From contig NZ_FTOT01000006.1 of assembly GCF_900156815.1 (NCBI RefSeq), forward strand, positions 235,856 to 299,855: 64,000 bases of DNA. Direction: 5' to 3'. The notes under the pieces were generated by a model. It was not told the origin of the DNA and did no database searches. It saw nothing but the letters and a program-made list of their open reading frames with translations. Source of the DNA: Gemmobacter megaterium. GTDB lineage: Bacteria; Pseudomonadota; Alphaproteobacteria; Rhodobacterales; Rhodobacteraceae. Made by a program: the position numbers and the translations under genes. Shown in pieces: positions 1 to 9,728 of the stretch (position 1 is the first letter of the stretch; every line of letters begins with the position of its first letter).

Positions 1-197
1 GGGGTTTGCGGTTGGTCTCTGTCACGGGCGCCATGGCGGCGGCCTGACACGCGCCGACAGGGATGTCAGGCGTGGCATGGCCGCAGAACATGCGGGATCG
101 CATGGGCTCCGGCAACAGGATGTCTGCGCACACTCCGCCACATGCCCGATGGGCCGTCAGCGGAATGCCCGTGGCGGCGGGTCACGAGGACCGCCGG

Positions 198-587
198 TCA
201 GCCTTGTGCCGGAGGTGCCCGTGGCTGGCCTGGCTGCCAATATCGCGTGGCCGCGGGGGCATCATCCTGCGCGCGCAGCAGCGGTTCGTAGGACCGGGCA
301 ACGAGGGCGGGCAGCGCCACCGGCTGGGGCGGCAGTGCGATGTCGGTCTTTCCCAGCGCATGGGCGGGACAGCCCGAAACGGGGATGTCCGGGCCATCCT
401 CTTCCTGTGCCAGCGCCACACAGATCGACCAGCCGCCAGGAAGGACATGGCCGGTCTTGGCCATGGCGTGCAGCAGGCCCGAGGTCTGGTGCAGGGGCGC
501 CAGGAGCGCCAGCATCCACACGGCAAGCATGGCCAAGGCCAGACCCGTCTCGCGCAAAATTGTGATGCTGGTGCGATGGCGTGTCAT
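198..587 (-). CDS. DUF2946-like small membrane/exported protein
   Basis: A 129-residue protein with one hydrophobic segment at about residues 13-32 (LALAMLAVWMLALLAPL), which could be a signal anchor or signal peptide. After it come two isolated cysteines (WSICVA and SGCPAHAL) and a proline/alanine-rich tail ending RAPPAQ. This layout matches the DUF2946 family, whose members often sit beside TonB receptors or copper-handling genes; no function is established. The ATG at 587 was chosen because GGGAG lies about 6 bases upstream; the frame stays open to a TTG at 632. The gene ends 83 bases downstream of the kinase stop and may share its transcript. The frame differs from its neighbours only in being short; family assignment is by general resemblance. 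Confidence 0.55.
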   Translation of the reverse strand: MTRHRTSITILRETGLALAMLAVWMLALLAPLHQTSGLLHAMAKTGHVLPGGWSICVALAQEEDGPDIPVSGCPAHALGKTDIALPPQPVALPALVARSYEPLLRAQDDAPAATRYWQPGQPRAPPAQG

Positions 588-670
588 GCGGGCTCCCGTC
601 GGCACCATACGCATCCGGCGCAGAAAGGACAATTCCCGGATCGCTTTCTGCGGATCACGCGGGCACGGTT

Positions 671-2872
671 TCAGCTGGCGGCGTCGGCAAGCGGAAGGGG
701 AAGCCTGACCTTGACGGTGGTGCCCGTGCCGGGGGTGCTGTCAATGGTGATGTCACCGCCCATGGAACTGACGATGTGCCGCACGATCGACATGCCCAGT
801 CCGCTGCCGCCGAACTGGCGGGTGGTGCTGCCGTCTGCCTGTTCGAACTCGTCGAATATGCGCGCCACCTGATCGGGCGACATGCCGATGCCGGTGTCTG
901 TCACGTCGATTTCCAATGTGCCGTCGCGGCGATCGGCCACCGTCACCCGGACTTCGCCCTTGGCGGTGAACTTGATCGCATTGCCCACCAGATTTCCGAC
1001 CACCTGCTGCAAACGGTGCGGATCGCCGGTGCGGGCCGCCAATACGCCGCCCGGCACCATGACAGAGAACGACAGCCCCTTGGCATCTGCCTGTCGCCAG
1101 AACAGCGTGTCGATCCGTTCGGCCAGATCCAGCGGATTGAATCTGGTGTTTTCCATCACCATCTTGCCCGCCTCGATCTTGGCCATGTCCAGAATGTCGT
1201 TCAGCAGGACCAGCAGCAATTCCCCGGATTCGCGGATGGTCGCCACCATCGTCTTTTGATCGGGGCGCTCTACCATGTCGGAAAGAACTTCGGCCATGCC
1301 AAGCACGCCGTTCAGAGGTGTGCGGATCTCGTGGCTCATGTTGGCAAGGAAGCGGGATTTGGCGCGGCTTGCCTCCTCTGCGCGATGGGCAGCGTCCTTG
1401 AGGCGTCGCTCGTATAGGTATTGGTCGGTCACATCGGCAATCGACAACACGATCCGCACCTTGCCGGGCCGGTCGCTGGCCAGATGGGTCGCGTTGAGCG
1501 ACACGATGCGCCGCTCGCCGTCGCAGCGGCGCAAGGCCGATATACGCTGATCGCGCAAGATGGCCTTTTCGGACAGTAGCCGGGCAAGTATGCCCTCCAG
1601 CCCTTCGATTTCGCTGCCATCCGGCAGGCGGATCTCCCATGCGGGATCGCTGATGCGGATCGTGGTGGCCGGGGTGACATGCACGCCCAGAATGCGCTCT
1701 GCCTCGGCGTTGGCAAAGACGAAGGTTCCGGTCTGATCCAGGGCGATCAGGCCCGAAAGGCTTGTCTGGGTCAGTGCGGCCTGAAGATCGCGTTCATCGT
1801 CCAGCGCGTGCTGCAATTGCAGGCGCTGGGTCACATCGTGCATCCGCAAGACCCAGCCCACCGGGGCGGTCCTGTCGTTCAAGGGGCGGGTCAATGGCGC
1901 GACAGAGACGGAATAGTGCTGTTCCCCGATCCGCAGCAGATTGCTCTTTTCGCATGGCTCGCCGCTGGTGACGGCCGTGACCAGCGGGCCAAGCCAATCT
2001 GCGCATGAGGCTGGCAGGCCCTGTCTGGGCAGGGCTTCGCCGATCAGGCGCCGGCCTTCGGGGTTTGCCGTCAGTAGGTTGCCCTTGGGGTCGATCACCA
2101 GCACAGGGTCGGGCACGATGTAGAACAACACGTCGCGGGCGATGGAATCTGTATCCATCATGCGGTTGTTCACAATCATCCACGCCAGGATCGACAAGAC
2201 CGCAGAAAACGCGAATGGCGTAGGATCGAAGCCGAAAACGGTGACTCCGAACACGATGTAAGACACATTTGCCAGCGCCGGAACCGTCGTGATCACGAAC
2301 AAACCGGCAAAGAAGGTGCGGAAGGGCCGTTGCGCCAGAAACGCACCGATGAGCGTCTGGACAATGGCATATCCCAGGAACAGATACAGATAAGCCGCCA
2401 ACAGATAGAACAATGGCCCATGGTCGAAGACGCCGCTGATCAGCCCGTTCTCTTCGATCAGCCGGGTGTCGGGGCCATAGAACATCTGGTGCAGCGGGTT
2501 GGTCGCCGCGATGATCAGCGCAACCAGTGGCCCGCCAATCAGCAGGATACGCCCCAGCGGGCGGACCCGGCTTGCAATCAGCGGGAAGCAGTACTCCATC
2601 AGAAAGAATGACCAGGCGGTCGGCAGCAGCACGATCATCGACCAACTTGCGCTGGCCCAGAACACCTTGCAGTCCAGCGACGGTTGCGACATTTCCATCA
2701 GGCTGCCGAACAGCCATGCGGCCATGGCCATCATGGCGATCTGGAAGTGATCCTTGCCGAAAAAGACCTTTTGCCGCCGAAGCCACAGTGTGACCCCGAT
2801 CACGCCAAGCATGACGAAGAAGGTCAAGGCCACCCGTTCGTCGATGATCTGCGGACGGAAACACTGCATCAT
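671..2872 (-). CDS. 7TM-PAS-PAS membrane sensor histidine kinase
   Basis: A 733-residue sensor kinase. Residues ~10-240 hold about seven hydrophobic segments (histidine-kinase N-terminal 7TM type). Two PAS-like domains follow at ~246-350 and ~365-485, then a HisKA dimerisation helix with the phospho-acceptor His514 in NMSHEIRTPLNG. The HATPase_c domain has an N-box (NLVGNAIKFT), a G1 box (DTGIG) and a G2 box (GGSGLG). All catalytic motifs are intact. There is no receiver domain, so the partner must be encoded elsewhere; the receiver protein at 13414-14235 is a candidate by position only. The ATG at 2872 was chosen because the hydrophobic domain begins just after it and AAAGG lies upstream; the frame opens at 2974. 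It is divergent from the EAL gene, suggesting a link with cyclic-di-GMP/cellulose control (inference). Confidence 0.88.
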   Translation of the reverse strand: MMQCFRPQIIDERVALTFFVMLGVIGVTLWLRRQKVFFGKDHFQIAMMAMAAWLFGSLMEMSQPSLDCKVFWASASWSMIVLLPTAWSFFLMEYCFPLIASRVRPLGRILLIGGPLVALIIAATNPLHQMFYGPDTRLIEENGLISGVFDHGPLFYLLAAYLYLFLGYAIVQTLIGAFLAQRPFRTFFAGLFVITTVPALANVSYIVFGVTVFGFDPTPFAFSAVLSILAWMIVNNRMMDTDSIARDVLFYIVPDPVLVIDPKGNLLTANPEGRRLIGEALPRQGLPASCADWLGPLVTAVTSGEPCEKSNLLRIGEQHYSVSVAPLTRPLNDRTAPVGWVLRMHDVTQRLQLQHALDDERDLQAALTQTSLSGLIALDQTGTFVFANAEAERILGVHVTPATTIRISDPAWEIRLPDGSEIEGLEGILARLLSEKAILRDQRISALRRCDGERRIVSLNATHLASDRPGKVRIVLSIADVTDQYLYERRLKDAAHRAEEASRAKSRFLANMSHEIRTPLNGVLGMAEVLSDMVERPDQKTMVATIRESGELLLVLLNDILDMAKIEAGKMVMENTRFNPLDLAERIDTLFWRQADAKGLSFSVMVPGGVLAARTGDPHRLQQVVGNLVGNAIKFTAKGEVRVTVADRRDGTLEIDVTDTGIGMSPDQVARIFDEFEQADGSTTRQFGGSGLGMSIVRHIVSSMGGDITIDSTPGTGTTVKVRLPLPLADAAS

Positions 2873-2970
2873 GGGCGGAGCCTTTGTTGTGGCGTGTGAC
2901 GCTCTTTTGCAGATGGACCAGATTGCATGGCCACTCGCAACCCAAGAGTGCAATGTGGCAGCATGTTCAG

Positions 2971-2992
2971 GCAAGACCTGTTAAAGTCTTGC
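2971..2992. repeat. Inverted repeat upstream of the EAL gene
   Basis: A perfect 7-base inverted repeat, GCAAGAC / GTCTTGC, separated by 8 bases (2971-2977 and 2986-2992). It ends 26 bases before the EAL start codon and lies in the 146-base divergent gap between kinase and EAL gene. No T-tract follows on either strand, so a regulator-binding operator or a 5'-UTR hairpin is more likely than a terminator. Confidence 0.4.
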
Positions 2993-3018
2993 AAAATGGC
3001 GCGTCTCCGGGGATTTGA

Positions 3019-4308
3019 ATGGAAACGGATCGGGGTTGGCACTTGAATAGCGATGATCGGACGATAGCGGATTTGGGCGGTCTCTTGGCCGCCTCTGGCG
3101 AAGAGTGCCTGTTCATCGTTCTGGCGCTGGACAATCTGGACCATCTGGAAATCGTGGCCCCCGTTGGCGTGCCGGCCCGGTTGCGGGATCTTGTCGGGGC
3201 GTGCATCGTCGCGGAATGTCCGGCCGGTACCGTGTTGGCCCGTCGTGAGGGGCGGCAGTTCGTCATCATGTTGCCGGGGGTTGATGCGTCGGGGGCCGTG
3301 CGGCTGGCGGACCGCCTGATCCGCGCCGTCCCCCGGTGCCGCATCGAGGCCGGTGGGCGCCATCATGCCGTGACCGCCCGGATTGCGACTGTGTCCACCG
3401 CGCTTGCCTGCCCGAGAACGCCGGAACGTGTGCTGCAACTGGCCGATGCGGCGGCGGTTCTGGCGCGTAGCCGGGTCAGCGGGCCGGGCACCGTGTTCCT
3501 TAAGGGGGATACCGCCCTTGCAGCGGTCGAGCTTGCCGCCCGTCATCTGCTGGATCTGCCTGCCGCCTTGGAACAGGGGCGCATCCACCTGTGCGCCCAA
3601 GAGATCGTCAGCCTGGATCCAGAGCCGGGAGGCGCCCGTGAGTACGAAGTTCTCATGCAGCTTGTCGACGAGGACGGCCGCTTGCACGCCCCCGGATCCT
3701 TTATCGACGGAGCCGAAAAAAGCGGGTTGATCGAGCTTCTTGACCGCAGCGTCATCAGCACGGCCCTGTTGGGCCATGCCGACATCTTGCAGCGCGCGCG
3801 CAACGTTCGGCTGTCGCTGAACCTTTCGGGGCGGTCGATCAGCAGCCCTGATCTGTGGCCCTTCCTGCAAGATGTCATCGGCCGGTCAGGCGTCGCGCCT
3901 GCCCGGATCCAGTTTGAGATCACCGAGACGGCGGCCATTCTGGATTTGCCGGTCGCACAACAGACGGTGCGCTCCATGCGTGCCGCGGGCTGCCGCGTTG
4001 CCCTGGATGATTTCGGTGCGGGCTTGTCGGGATTCGCCTATCTGAACAGCTTCGAGCTGGACGGGATCAAGATCGACGGGGCGCTGATCCAGAAACTTAC
4101 CGACCCGGAATCGGTTGAAACCGCTGTCGTTTCGACCCTGATCGCCCTAGGGCGGCGGCTGGGGCTGGAGGTCGTGGCCGAACATGTCAGCACCGAGCCT
4201 GCGCTGGATGTGCTGCGCGCCATGGGTGTGGGAAAAGTGCAAGGTTTTCTGCTGGGTTGTCCGAAAAATCTGCGGCAGGTCTTGGACGCTGGCGCAAACT
4301 CCGTTTAA
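3019..4308 (+). CDS. EAL-domain cyclic-di-GMP phosphodiesterase with degenerate GGDEF-like N-terminus
   Basis: A 429-residue cytoplasmic protein. Residues 1-165 resemble a GGDEF fold without the signature loop (MLPGVDASG where GGDEF would sit), so cyclase activity is not expected. Residues ~170-425 are an EAL domain. The metal and catalytic residues appear kept: E210 (EVL), N268 (LNLS), E300/E303 (EITE), D330-D331 (DDFG), K351 (KIDG), E388 (AEHV) and Q408 (VQGF). It should hydrolyse c-di-GMP to pGpG. Only 38 bases separate it from bcsN, so it probably heads the cellulose operon and limits activation of BcsA through its PilZ domain (inference). The start codon has a weak purine-rich upstream region (GGGGATTTGA). 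No transmembrane segment is visible. Confidence 0.85.
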   Translation: METDRGWHLNSDDRTIADLGGLLAASGEECLFIVLALDNLDHLEIVAPVGVPARLRDLVGACIVAECPAGTVLARREGRQFVIMLPGVDASGAVRLADRLIRAVPRCRIEAGGRHHAVTARIATVSTALACPRTPERVLQLADAAAVLARSRVSGPGTVFLKGDTALAAVELAARHLLDLPAALEQGRIHLCAQEIVSLDPEPGGAREYEVLMQLVDEDGRLHAPGSFIDGAEKSGLIELLDRSVISTALLGHADILQRARNVRLSLNLSGRSISSPDLWPFLQDVIGRSGVAPARIQFEITETAAILDLPVAQQTVRSMRAAGCRVALDDFGAGLSGFAYLNSFELDGIKIDGALIQKLTDPESVETAVVSTLIALGRRLGLEVVAEHVSTEPALDVLRAMGVGKVQGFLLGCPKNLRQVLDAGANSV

Positions 4309-4346
4309 GGTGAAGGCTGGGGTTGGCTACAACCTTGGCAAGAACC

Positions 4347-5042
4347 ATGGGATGCGGCACGCGATTGGCCATGACAGGACTGTTCCGGTATTGGTCGGCA
4401 CCGTTGCGTGCGGCCATGGCGACTGCGGCGCTATGGGCGGCGGCGGGCTGCGCCTATGTGCAACCGTCCAACATGCCGCTGACCCGTCAGCAAGCCGAGG
4501 AGCTTACGCCGCTGGTGCCGGTTCCGGCCTCGCGTGCCTGGATCAGCCCCGACGGACTGCAACTGGTCTTTCACCGTGATCTGCCGGGCGGCGCCGAACA
4601 GCGGGTGTTGCTGGCCAACCATACGCCCGTAGCGGGTGATAACCAGATGGTTCTGCGCATCCGCCAAACCTATGGCGAAGCCGGTCGATTGCGGTTCGAG
4701 GATTTCGTGCACCGGATCGGCGGCCTGCCTGCGCCGTTCGAGGCGTTTTCTCCCGGCGCCTTTATCGACGGCGAGGATGATCTTGGCCCGTATTCCTGGG
4801 CGGAAGAGCGCGTTGGGGCGGACATCATCTGCGTTCTCGCGATTCGGCGTCTGGCGACGGGGCGGCGGCATCTGCCCGCACAGGCCGATGCGATGGACAT
4901 CCTGTTGCGCAATTGTGTCGTGGGATCGGCGGAACAGGCGTTGAGGCCCATTCTGGCGCCCTCGGTCATGGGCAGCCCGCAGGGCACGGCATCTGCGGGG
5001 CAATCCCGGATGTTGTCCGCATTGGCGGGGCCATCGCAATGA
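4347..5042 (+). CDS. bcsN: Cellulose biosynthesis protein BcsN
   Basis: A 231-residue exported protein. The N-terminus has a hydrophobic stretch ending in a lipobox-like AAGC, so it may be a lipoprotein. The conserved core (RVLLANHTPVAGDNQMVLRI at ~93-112 and a late NCVVGSAEQAL) matches the CBP_BcsN family, found beside bcsA in alphaproteobacteria. Its precise role in cellulose export is not known. It lies 38 bases after the EAL gene and 43 bases before bcsA, in the same operon. The start is uncertain: an in-frame TTG at 4323 and an ATG at 4371 are alternatives; 4347 was chosen as the first ATG giving a plausible signal sequence. Confidence 0.82.
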   Translation: MGCGTRLAMTGLFRYWSAPLRAAMATAALWAAAGCAYVQPSNMPLTRQQAEELTPLVPVPASRAWISPDGLQLVFHRDLPGGAEQRVLLANHTPVAGDNQMVLRIRQTYGEAGRLRFEDFVHRIGGLPAPFEAFSPGAFIDGEDDLGPYSWAEERVGADIICVLAIRRLATGRRHLPAQADAMDILLRNCVVGSAEQALRPILAPSVMGSPQGTASAGQSRMLSALAGPSQ

Positions 5043-5085
5043 GGCCCGGCCGACAACGCCCCGCCCGCCATGAAGGAGCCTCTGC

Positions 5086-7413
5086 ATGAGCGGTTCCAGA
5101 AGGTGGCCGGTGATGTTCGTGGGGCTGTGGCTGGTGATGCTGGTGCCCATCGTGGTGCTCAGTTCGGCGCCGGCGTCCAACGCGGCGCAGGTCGTGCTGT
5201 CCCTTGCCGCGCTGGTGATCATCGCGCTGATGAAGCCCTTTGCCCGCCACATCGTCGCGCGCAGCGTCCTGCTGGGCGTGGCGAGCGTCATCGTGCTGCG
5301 CTATTGGTTCTGGCGTCTGACGGCAACGCTGCCGGATGCCGGGCTGAACGCGTCATTCATCTTTGCCGTGCTGCTGTTTGTCGTCGAAACCTATTCGATC
5401 CTCGTGTTCTTCCTGAACACGGTGATTTCCGCCGACCCTGTCGACAGGGGCCTGCCGCCGCGGGTGGAATTGGACCAGTTGCCGACCGTCGATATTCTGG
5501 TGCCGTCCTACAACGAGCCGGTGGAGATGCTGTCGATCACGTTGTCGGCGGCCAAGAACATGATCTATCCGGCCAAATTGCGGACGGTCGTGCTGTGCGA
5601 CGATGGCGGCACTGACCAGCGCTGCAATTCGCCCAACGAGGAGCTGGCCCGTGCTTCGCGCGAACGGCGGGCCCAGTTGCAGGCGCTGTGCCAGGAGCTG
5701 GGGGTGGTCTATTCCACCCGCGCCCGCAACGAACATGCCAAGGCCGGCAACATGAGCGCGGCGCTGGAGCGTCTGAACGGCGAACTGGTGGTGGTGTTCG
5801 ACGCCGACCACGTGCCCAGCCGTGACTTTCTGGCGCGCACGGTGGGCTATTTCGTGCAGGATCCCCAGTTGTTCCTGGTGCAGACCCCGCATTTCTTCAT
5901 CAACCAGGACCCGATCGAGCGGAACCTGGGCCTGGCCTGCCCGCCCGAGAACGAGATGTTCTATGGCATGATCCACCGTGGGCTGGACCGTTGGGGCGGG
6001 GCGTTCTTTTGCGGATCGGCGGCTGTCCTGCGGCGCAAGGCGCTGGACAGTGTGGGCGGGTTTTCCGGCGAAACGATCACCGAAGATGCCGAGACCGCAT
6101 TGGACATCCATTCCAAGGGCTGGCGCAGCATCTATCTGAACCGCGCCATGATCGCAGGCTTGCAACCCGAGACCTTCGCCTCGTTCATCCAGCAGCGGGG
6201 CCGCTGGGCCGCTGGCATGATGCAGATGTTCATGCTCAAGAACCCGCTGTTCCGTCCCGGACTGAAGCCCTTGCAGCGGCTGTGCTACCTGAACTCGATG
6301 AGTTTCTGGTTCTTTCCGCTGATCCGGCTGATCTTCCTGCTGGCGCCGCTGACCTATCTGTTCTTCGGGGTCGAGATTTTCGTGACCACGATCCAGGATG
6401 CCATGGCCTATACGCTGGGGTACATGGCGGTCAGCCTCATGGTGCAGAACGCGATTTTCGGCAAATACCGATGGCCGTTGATTTCAGAGATCTACGAAAC
6501 CGCGCAGGCGCCCTATCTGGGGATGGCGATCATCCGCACGGTCCTGCGACCACGCGGCGCCAAGTTCAATGTGACGGCCAAGGACGAGACGCTGGAGGCC
6601 GATTATATCTCGCCGATCTTCATGCCGTTGTTCGTGCTGTTCCTGCTGATGCTGCTGGGTGTGGTCGTCCTGGGCGCGCGCTGGCTGGCCTTTCCGGGGG
6701 ATCGCAGCGTGCTGTCCGTGGTGGGTGTCTGGGCGATCATCAATTTTCTTCTGGTGTCGCTGTCGTTGCGCGCCGTTTCGGAAAAACAGCAACGCCGCAC
6801 CTCGCCCCGCATAGAGATGCGCGAACCGGCGCTGGTGGGCTGGTCCGGTCTTGAGGGTACGCTGGATGCCGAGGTTCTGGATGCCTCCACCAGTGGCGCG
6901 CGGGTTCGTCTGCTGGATTCGCCACGCCTGCGTGATCTCCAGGGTGTGCGGGAGGGTGACGAGATCGTGGTCCGCCCGCGGTTTCCCGATGCGCCGCATC
7001 TGGAGCGCGACGTGCGCGCCGTGGTGCGTGGAAAAATGACAACCAGTGGCGAAGGCAACGTTCTGGGCCTGATGTTCGTGGCCGACCAGCCGATGGATGT
7101 GCGCGAGGCGGTGGCCTATCTGATCTTCGGGTCGAGCGAGAACTGGCTCGCCGTGCGCCAGCGCGGGTTGCGGGGCAAGGGGCTGGTTGCGGGCCTGTTG
7201 TACGTGCTTTGGCTGGTCCTGGCATCCTTTCCCAAGACCATTGCCGATCTGCTGCGCGAACCGGGCCGGCGGCGGCAGGCCGCGGTGACAGAGCGGCTGG
7301 AGCGAAAACCTGCCCATCTTGTGGCCTTTGGCGCGGATTTCGACACACCGGAGTACCGGCAGGACTCGCGTCTGGCGCCGGGCACCCTGATCGGGATCGG
7401 GGAGCGGCCATGA
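5086..7413 (+). CDS. bcsA: Cellulose synthase catalytic subunit (UDP-forming)
   Basis: A 775-residue inner-membrane glycosyltransferase (GT2) that polymerises UDP-glucose into beta-1,4-glucan and feeds it through its own channel. Four N-terminal and four or more C-terminal membrane segments are visible. The catalytic set is complete: D172-D173 (CDDGG), D239xD241 (FDADH), TED at 332-334, and the QxxRW motif at 370-374 (QRGRW). A PilZ domain follows, with RxxxR at 571-575 (RTSPR) and DxSxxG at 599-604 (DASTSG); this is the c-di-GMP switch known from Rhodobacter sphaeroides BcsA. AAGGAG precedes the ATG by a normal distance. The stop overlaps the bcsB start (ATGA). The neighbouring EAL and GGDEF genes fit control by c-di-GMP. 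Confidence 0.97.
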   Translation: MSGSRRWPVMFVGLWLVMLVPIVVLSSAPASNAAQVVLSLAALVIIALMKPFARHIVARSVLLGVASVIVLRYWFWRLTATLPDAGLNASFIFAVLLFVVETYSILVFFLNTVISADPVDRGLPPRVELDQLPTVDILVPSYNEPVEMLSITLSAAKNMIYPAKLRTVVLCDDGGTDQRCNSPNEELARASRERRAQLQALCQELGVVYSTRARNEHAKAGNMSAALERLNGELVVVFDADHVPSRDFLARTVGYFVQDPQLFLVQTPHFFINQDPIERNLGLACPPENEMFYGMIHRGLDRWGGAFFCGSAAVLRRKALDSVGGFSGETITEDAETALDIHSKGWRSIYLNRAMIAGLQPETFASFIQQRGRWAAGMMQMFMLKNPLFRPGLKPLQRLCYLNSMSFWFFPLIRLIFLLAPLTYLFFGVEIFVTTIQDAMAYTLGYMAVSLMVQNAIFGKYRWPLISEIYETAQAPYLGMAIIRTVLRPRGAKFNVTAKDETLEADYISPIFMPLFVLFLLMLLGVVVLGARWLAFPGDRSVLSVVGVWAIINFLLVSLSLRAVSEKQQRRTSPRIEMREPALVGWSGLEGTLDAEVLDASTSGARVRLLDSPRLRDLQGVREGDEIVVRPRFPDAPHLERDVRAVVRGKMTTSGEGNVLGLMFVADQPMDVREAVAYLIFGSSENWLAVRQRGLRGKGLVAGLLYVLWLVLASFPKTIADLLREPGRRRQAAVTERLERKPAHLVAFGADFDTPEYRQDSRLAPGTLIGIGERP

Positions 7414-9728
7414 AGAGCTGGCTGATCTGGCCGATGGTCGTGGCGGTGCTGTCAGGTGCCGCCATGGCTCAGGACGCCGGGGGCGGTGGCGATATCGTGC
7501 TGCCCGACATTGCACCGGCCCAGGACGACTCCGGCGTTGCCGTCCCGGATGTTCTGCCTGCGCCTGCCATGCCCCGCGCGCCAGCGACGGCGAGCCCGGA
7601 GCCCCTGCCGCCCCCCGACCGTGATCGCGCACCGGAGACGGCCCCGCAGGCCGGTGAGGCGCAATGGATCATGCCGCTTGCCCCGGCACAGGCCAATCTG
7701 CCGCGCGCGGTTCAGGTCGGCGCCTCGCTGCCGTCTCCGGGGATCCTGCGATTGACAGGCGAAACAGTGAGCGCACAGTTGCGGATGGTTCTGCCGCAAG
7801 GTGCGCCGCCTGAAATGCTGGTGCTGACGCTGCAATCCAGCGTCAACATCTTGCCCGATACGGCCCGGCTGCGCCTGTCCGTCAACGGCGGGGCGCCCAT
7901 CGACGTGCCATTGCAGAATCTGCGCGGTTTCGGTGCGGTGGACGTGCAGGCCCCTGGCCTGATCGCGGGCGAAAACTGGCTGGATCTGTCGGTCGCCCAG
8001 CCGCACCGCATCTTCTGTGGTCCCGAAGCCAGTTTCGGCGTCTGGACCGAAATAGACCTGCACCAGAGCGGTGTGGCTCTGGCGCCCTCGGCCATTCAGC
8101 CGGGGCCCGAAGGCTTTGCGGTTGCTGTGCAGGCGCAGGCCCTGCGCGACGGGGGGGTTGATCTTTTGGCCGATCCAGCCACCCCGCCCGCCGTGCTGCG
8201 CGCGGTTGCCGCGACGCTGGCGGATGCGCTGGGGGGCACTGCCCCTGTCTCGGTGCGCTCGTTCTATCTTGCCCGCCCGTCGGCCCTGGCGGCGGTGGCG
8301 GTGATACAGTCGGATGCGCCGCGCGTGTCGTTCCGGCGCGGTGCCAGCGGCACCTTGGTGATGCAGGTGGAATACACGGCGGATGCCGTGCCCAATCTGA
8401 CAGGGCTTCTGCCAGCGGCACCGGCGATGGCGCCGCGTCCGCTGGCATTGTTGCAGGCGGGGCAGGCCACGCGCCTTGCCGACCTCGCGCAGGGCGACAT
8501 CATCGGGAACACGCATTATTTCCGGGCGGACCTGCCGTTCCGCCTGGCGGATGACTGGTTGCTGCTGGCCAACCAGAAGGGCCTGCTGCAACTGCGGTAT
8601 GGCTTTGCAGAGGGGTTGCCGCAAGGCGCGATCCTGCTGGTCAAGGTCAACGGCACCACCGTGCGCCTGCTGCCGCTCGACCGCGACGGGGGGCGGGTTC
8701 TTCCGCCGCTGGACATCGGCTTTCCGACCAATCTTTTGCACCCCGGACCGAATGCTCTCAGCTTCGAGATGATTGTTCCGGGCGACCCGCCCGATATGGC
8801 ATGTGCGCCGCGCCGCGCCGATATGTTGGCAATCCTGGCGGACAGCACGCTGTTCGTGCCCGCGTCACCCCGGATGCAAGAGGCCGGGGCCGCCGTGGCC
8901 TTGCGCAACCTGACACGCGAGGGCGTCGGCGTGGCAACTGACGCCACGGACCCGGCTGCGGCCGAGGCGGCGGGGATCGTGCTGTCCGCGATGCTGGCGC
9001 CGGTGCCGAACGGAAACGGGCAGTCCCGGCTGACGATCGTGACATTGCAGGATGCCGCCCTGGTGCCGCTTGCGGGACTTGGGCTTGCGGCAAGCCACCT
9101 GCGCGATGTCCTGTTCGAGGGTCCGGCCATCGCATTCGCAGACTCTGCGGCACCTGGGTCGCCAGCGTCCCCCGCGTTCCGGCTGATCGAGGAAGAGGCC
9201 GCGACAGCCGCGCCCGTCATGGCGCCCAGCCTTCCTCAGCAGGTCTGGTCCGGCCTGCGCGATGTGTTCACCTCCACCGGCTGGTTCGCACGTCAGTATG
9301 ATGCGCTGGTTGCAGCCGCCTTGCCGGGATCGGAACAACCGCTTGCGGCATGGTTGGCGGCGCGCAGCGGCAAGGCGCTGTTGTTGCAGCCAGATGCCGC
9401 GGCCCCTGGCGATCTATGGCTGGTCCTGGCGCCGGATGCCGATACGCCGCAGGTCGCAAAGGCGATCGAGGATCTGCGCATCAGCGGCCTGGCGACGGGC
9501 GAGGCCGCGTTGCTGGACGACGATGCGGAGTGGCAGATCTGGTCCGCCGGTCGGATGCCCGAGTTGCTGGAGCCTTTGGGGCCTGACAACATTCGCGCTG
9601 TGATCGGCAATTATGCCTCCTGGTCGCCGCTGGCGTTCATGCTGGCCCTGTTGGGGCTGGCGCTGCTGTCTACCTTGCCGGTGATGCTGTATCTTGTGCT
9701 GACGCGCCGCAGGGGAGGAGCACGATGA
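7410..9728 (+). CDS. bcsB: Periplasmic cellulose synthase subunit BcsB
   Basis: A 772-residue partner of BcsA. It has an N-terminal signal peptide (MKSWLIWPMVVAVLSGAAMA) and a Pro-rich linker to ~residue 85. A long beta-rich periplasmic body follows, typical of the carbohydrate-binding/flavodoxin-like repeats of BcsB. A single C-terminal membrane helix (~735-765) ends in RRRGGAR. In the family this helix packs against BcsA and is needed for catalysis, while the periplasmic domain guides the glucan outward. The ATG at 7410 is fixed by the 4-base ATGA overlap with bcsA and by the signal peptide; the frame is open for 200 bases further upstream inside bcsA, which is not coding. The length agrees with Rhodobacter BcsB (about 725 residues). 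Confidence 0.95.
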   Translation: MKSWLIWPMVVAVLSGAAMAQDAGGGGDIVLPDIAPAQDDSGVAVPDVLPAPAMPRAPATASPEPLPPPDRDRAPETAPQAGEAQWIMPLAPAQANLPRAVQVGASLPSPGILRLTGETVSAQLRMVLPQGAPPEMLVLTLQSSVNILPDTARLRLSVNGGAPIDVPLQNLRGFGAVDVQAPGLIAGENWLDLSVAQPHRIFCGPEASFGVWTEIDLHQSGVALAPSAIQPGPEGFAVAVQAQALRDGGVDLLADPATPPAVLRAVAATLADALGGTAPVSVRSFYLARPSALAAVAVIQSDAPRVSFRRGASGTLVMQVEYTADAVPNLTGLLPAAPAMAPRPLALLQAGQATRLADLAQGDIIGNTHYFRADLPFRLADDWLLLANQKGLLQLRYGFAEGLPQGAILLVKVNGTTVRLLPLDRDGGRVLPPLDIGFPTNLLHPGPNALSFEMIVPGDPPDMACAPRRADMLAILADSTLFVPASPRMQEAGAAVALRNLTREGVGVATDATDPAAAEAAGIVLSAMLAPVPNGNGQSRLTIVTLQDAALVPLAGLGLAASHLRDVLFEGPAIAFADSAAPGSPASPAFRLIEEEAATAAPVMAPSLPQQVWSGLRDVFTSTGWFARQYDALVAAALPGSEQPLAAWLAARSGKALLLQPDAAAPGDLWLVLAPDADTPQVAKAIEDLRISGLATGEAALLDDDAEWQIWSAGRMPELLEPLGPDNIRAVIGNYASWSPLAFMLALLGLALLSTLPVMLYLVLTRRRGGAR

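Noticed and set aside
1..34. A possible minus-strand start codon (position 34) of a gene leaving the window at the left edge
   Set aside because: Only eleven codons are visible and there is no ribosome site, so it cannot be supported.
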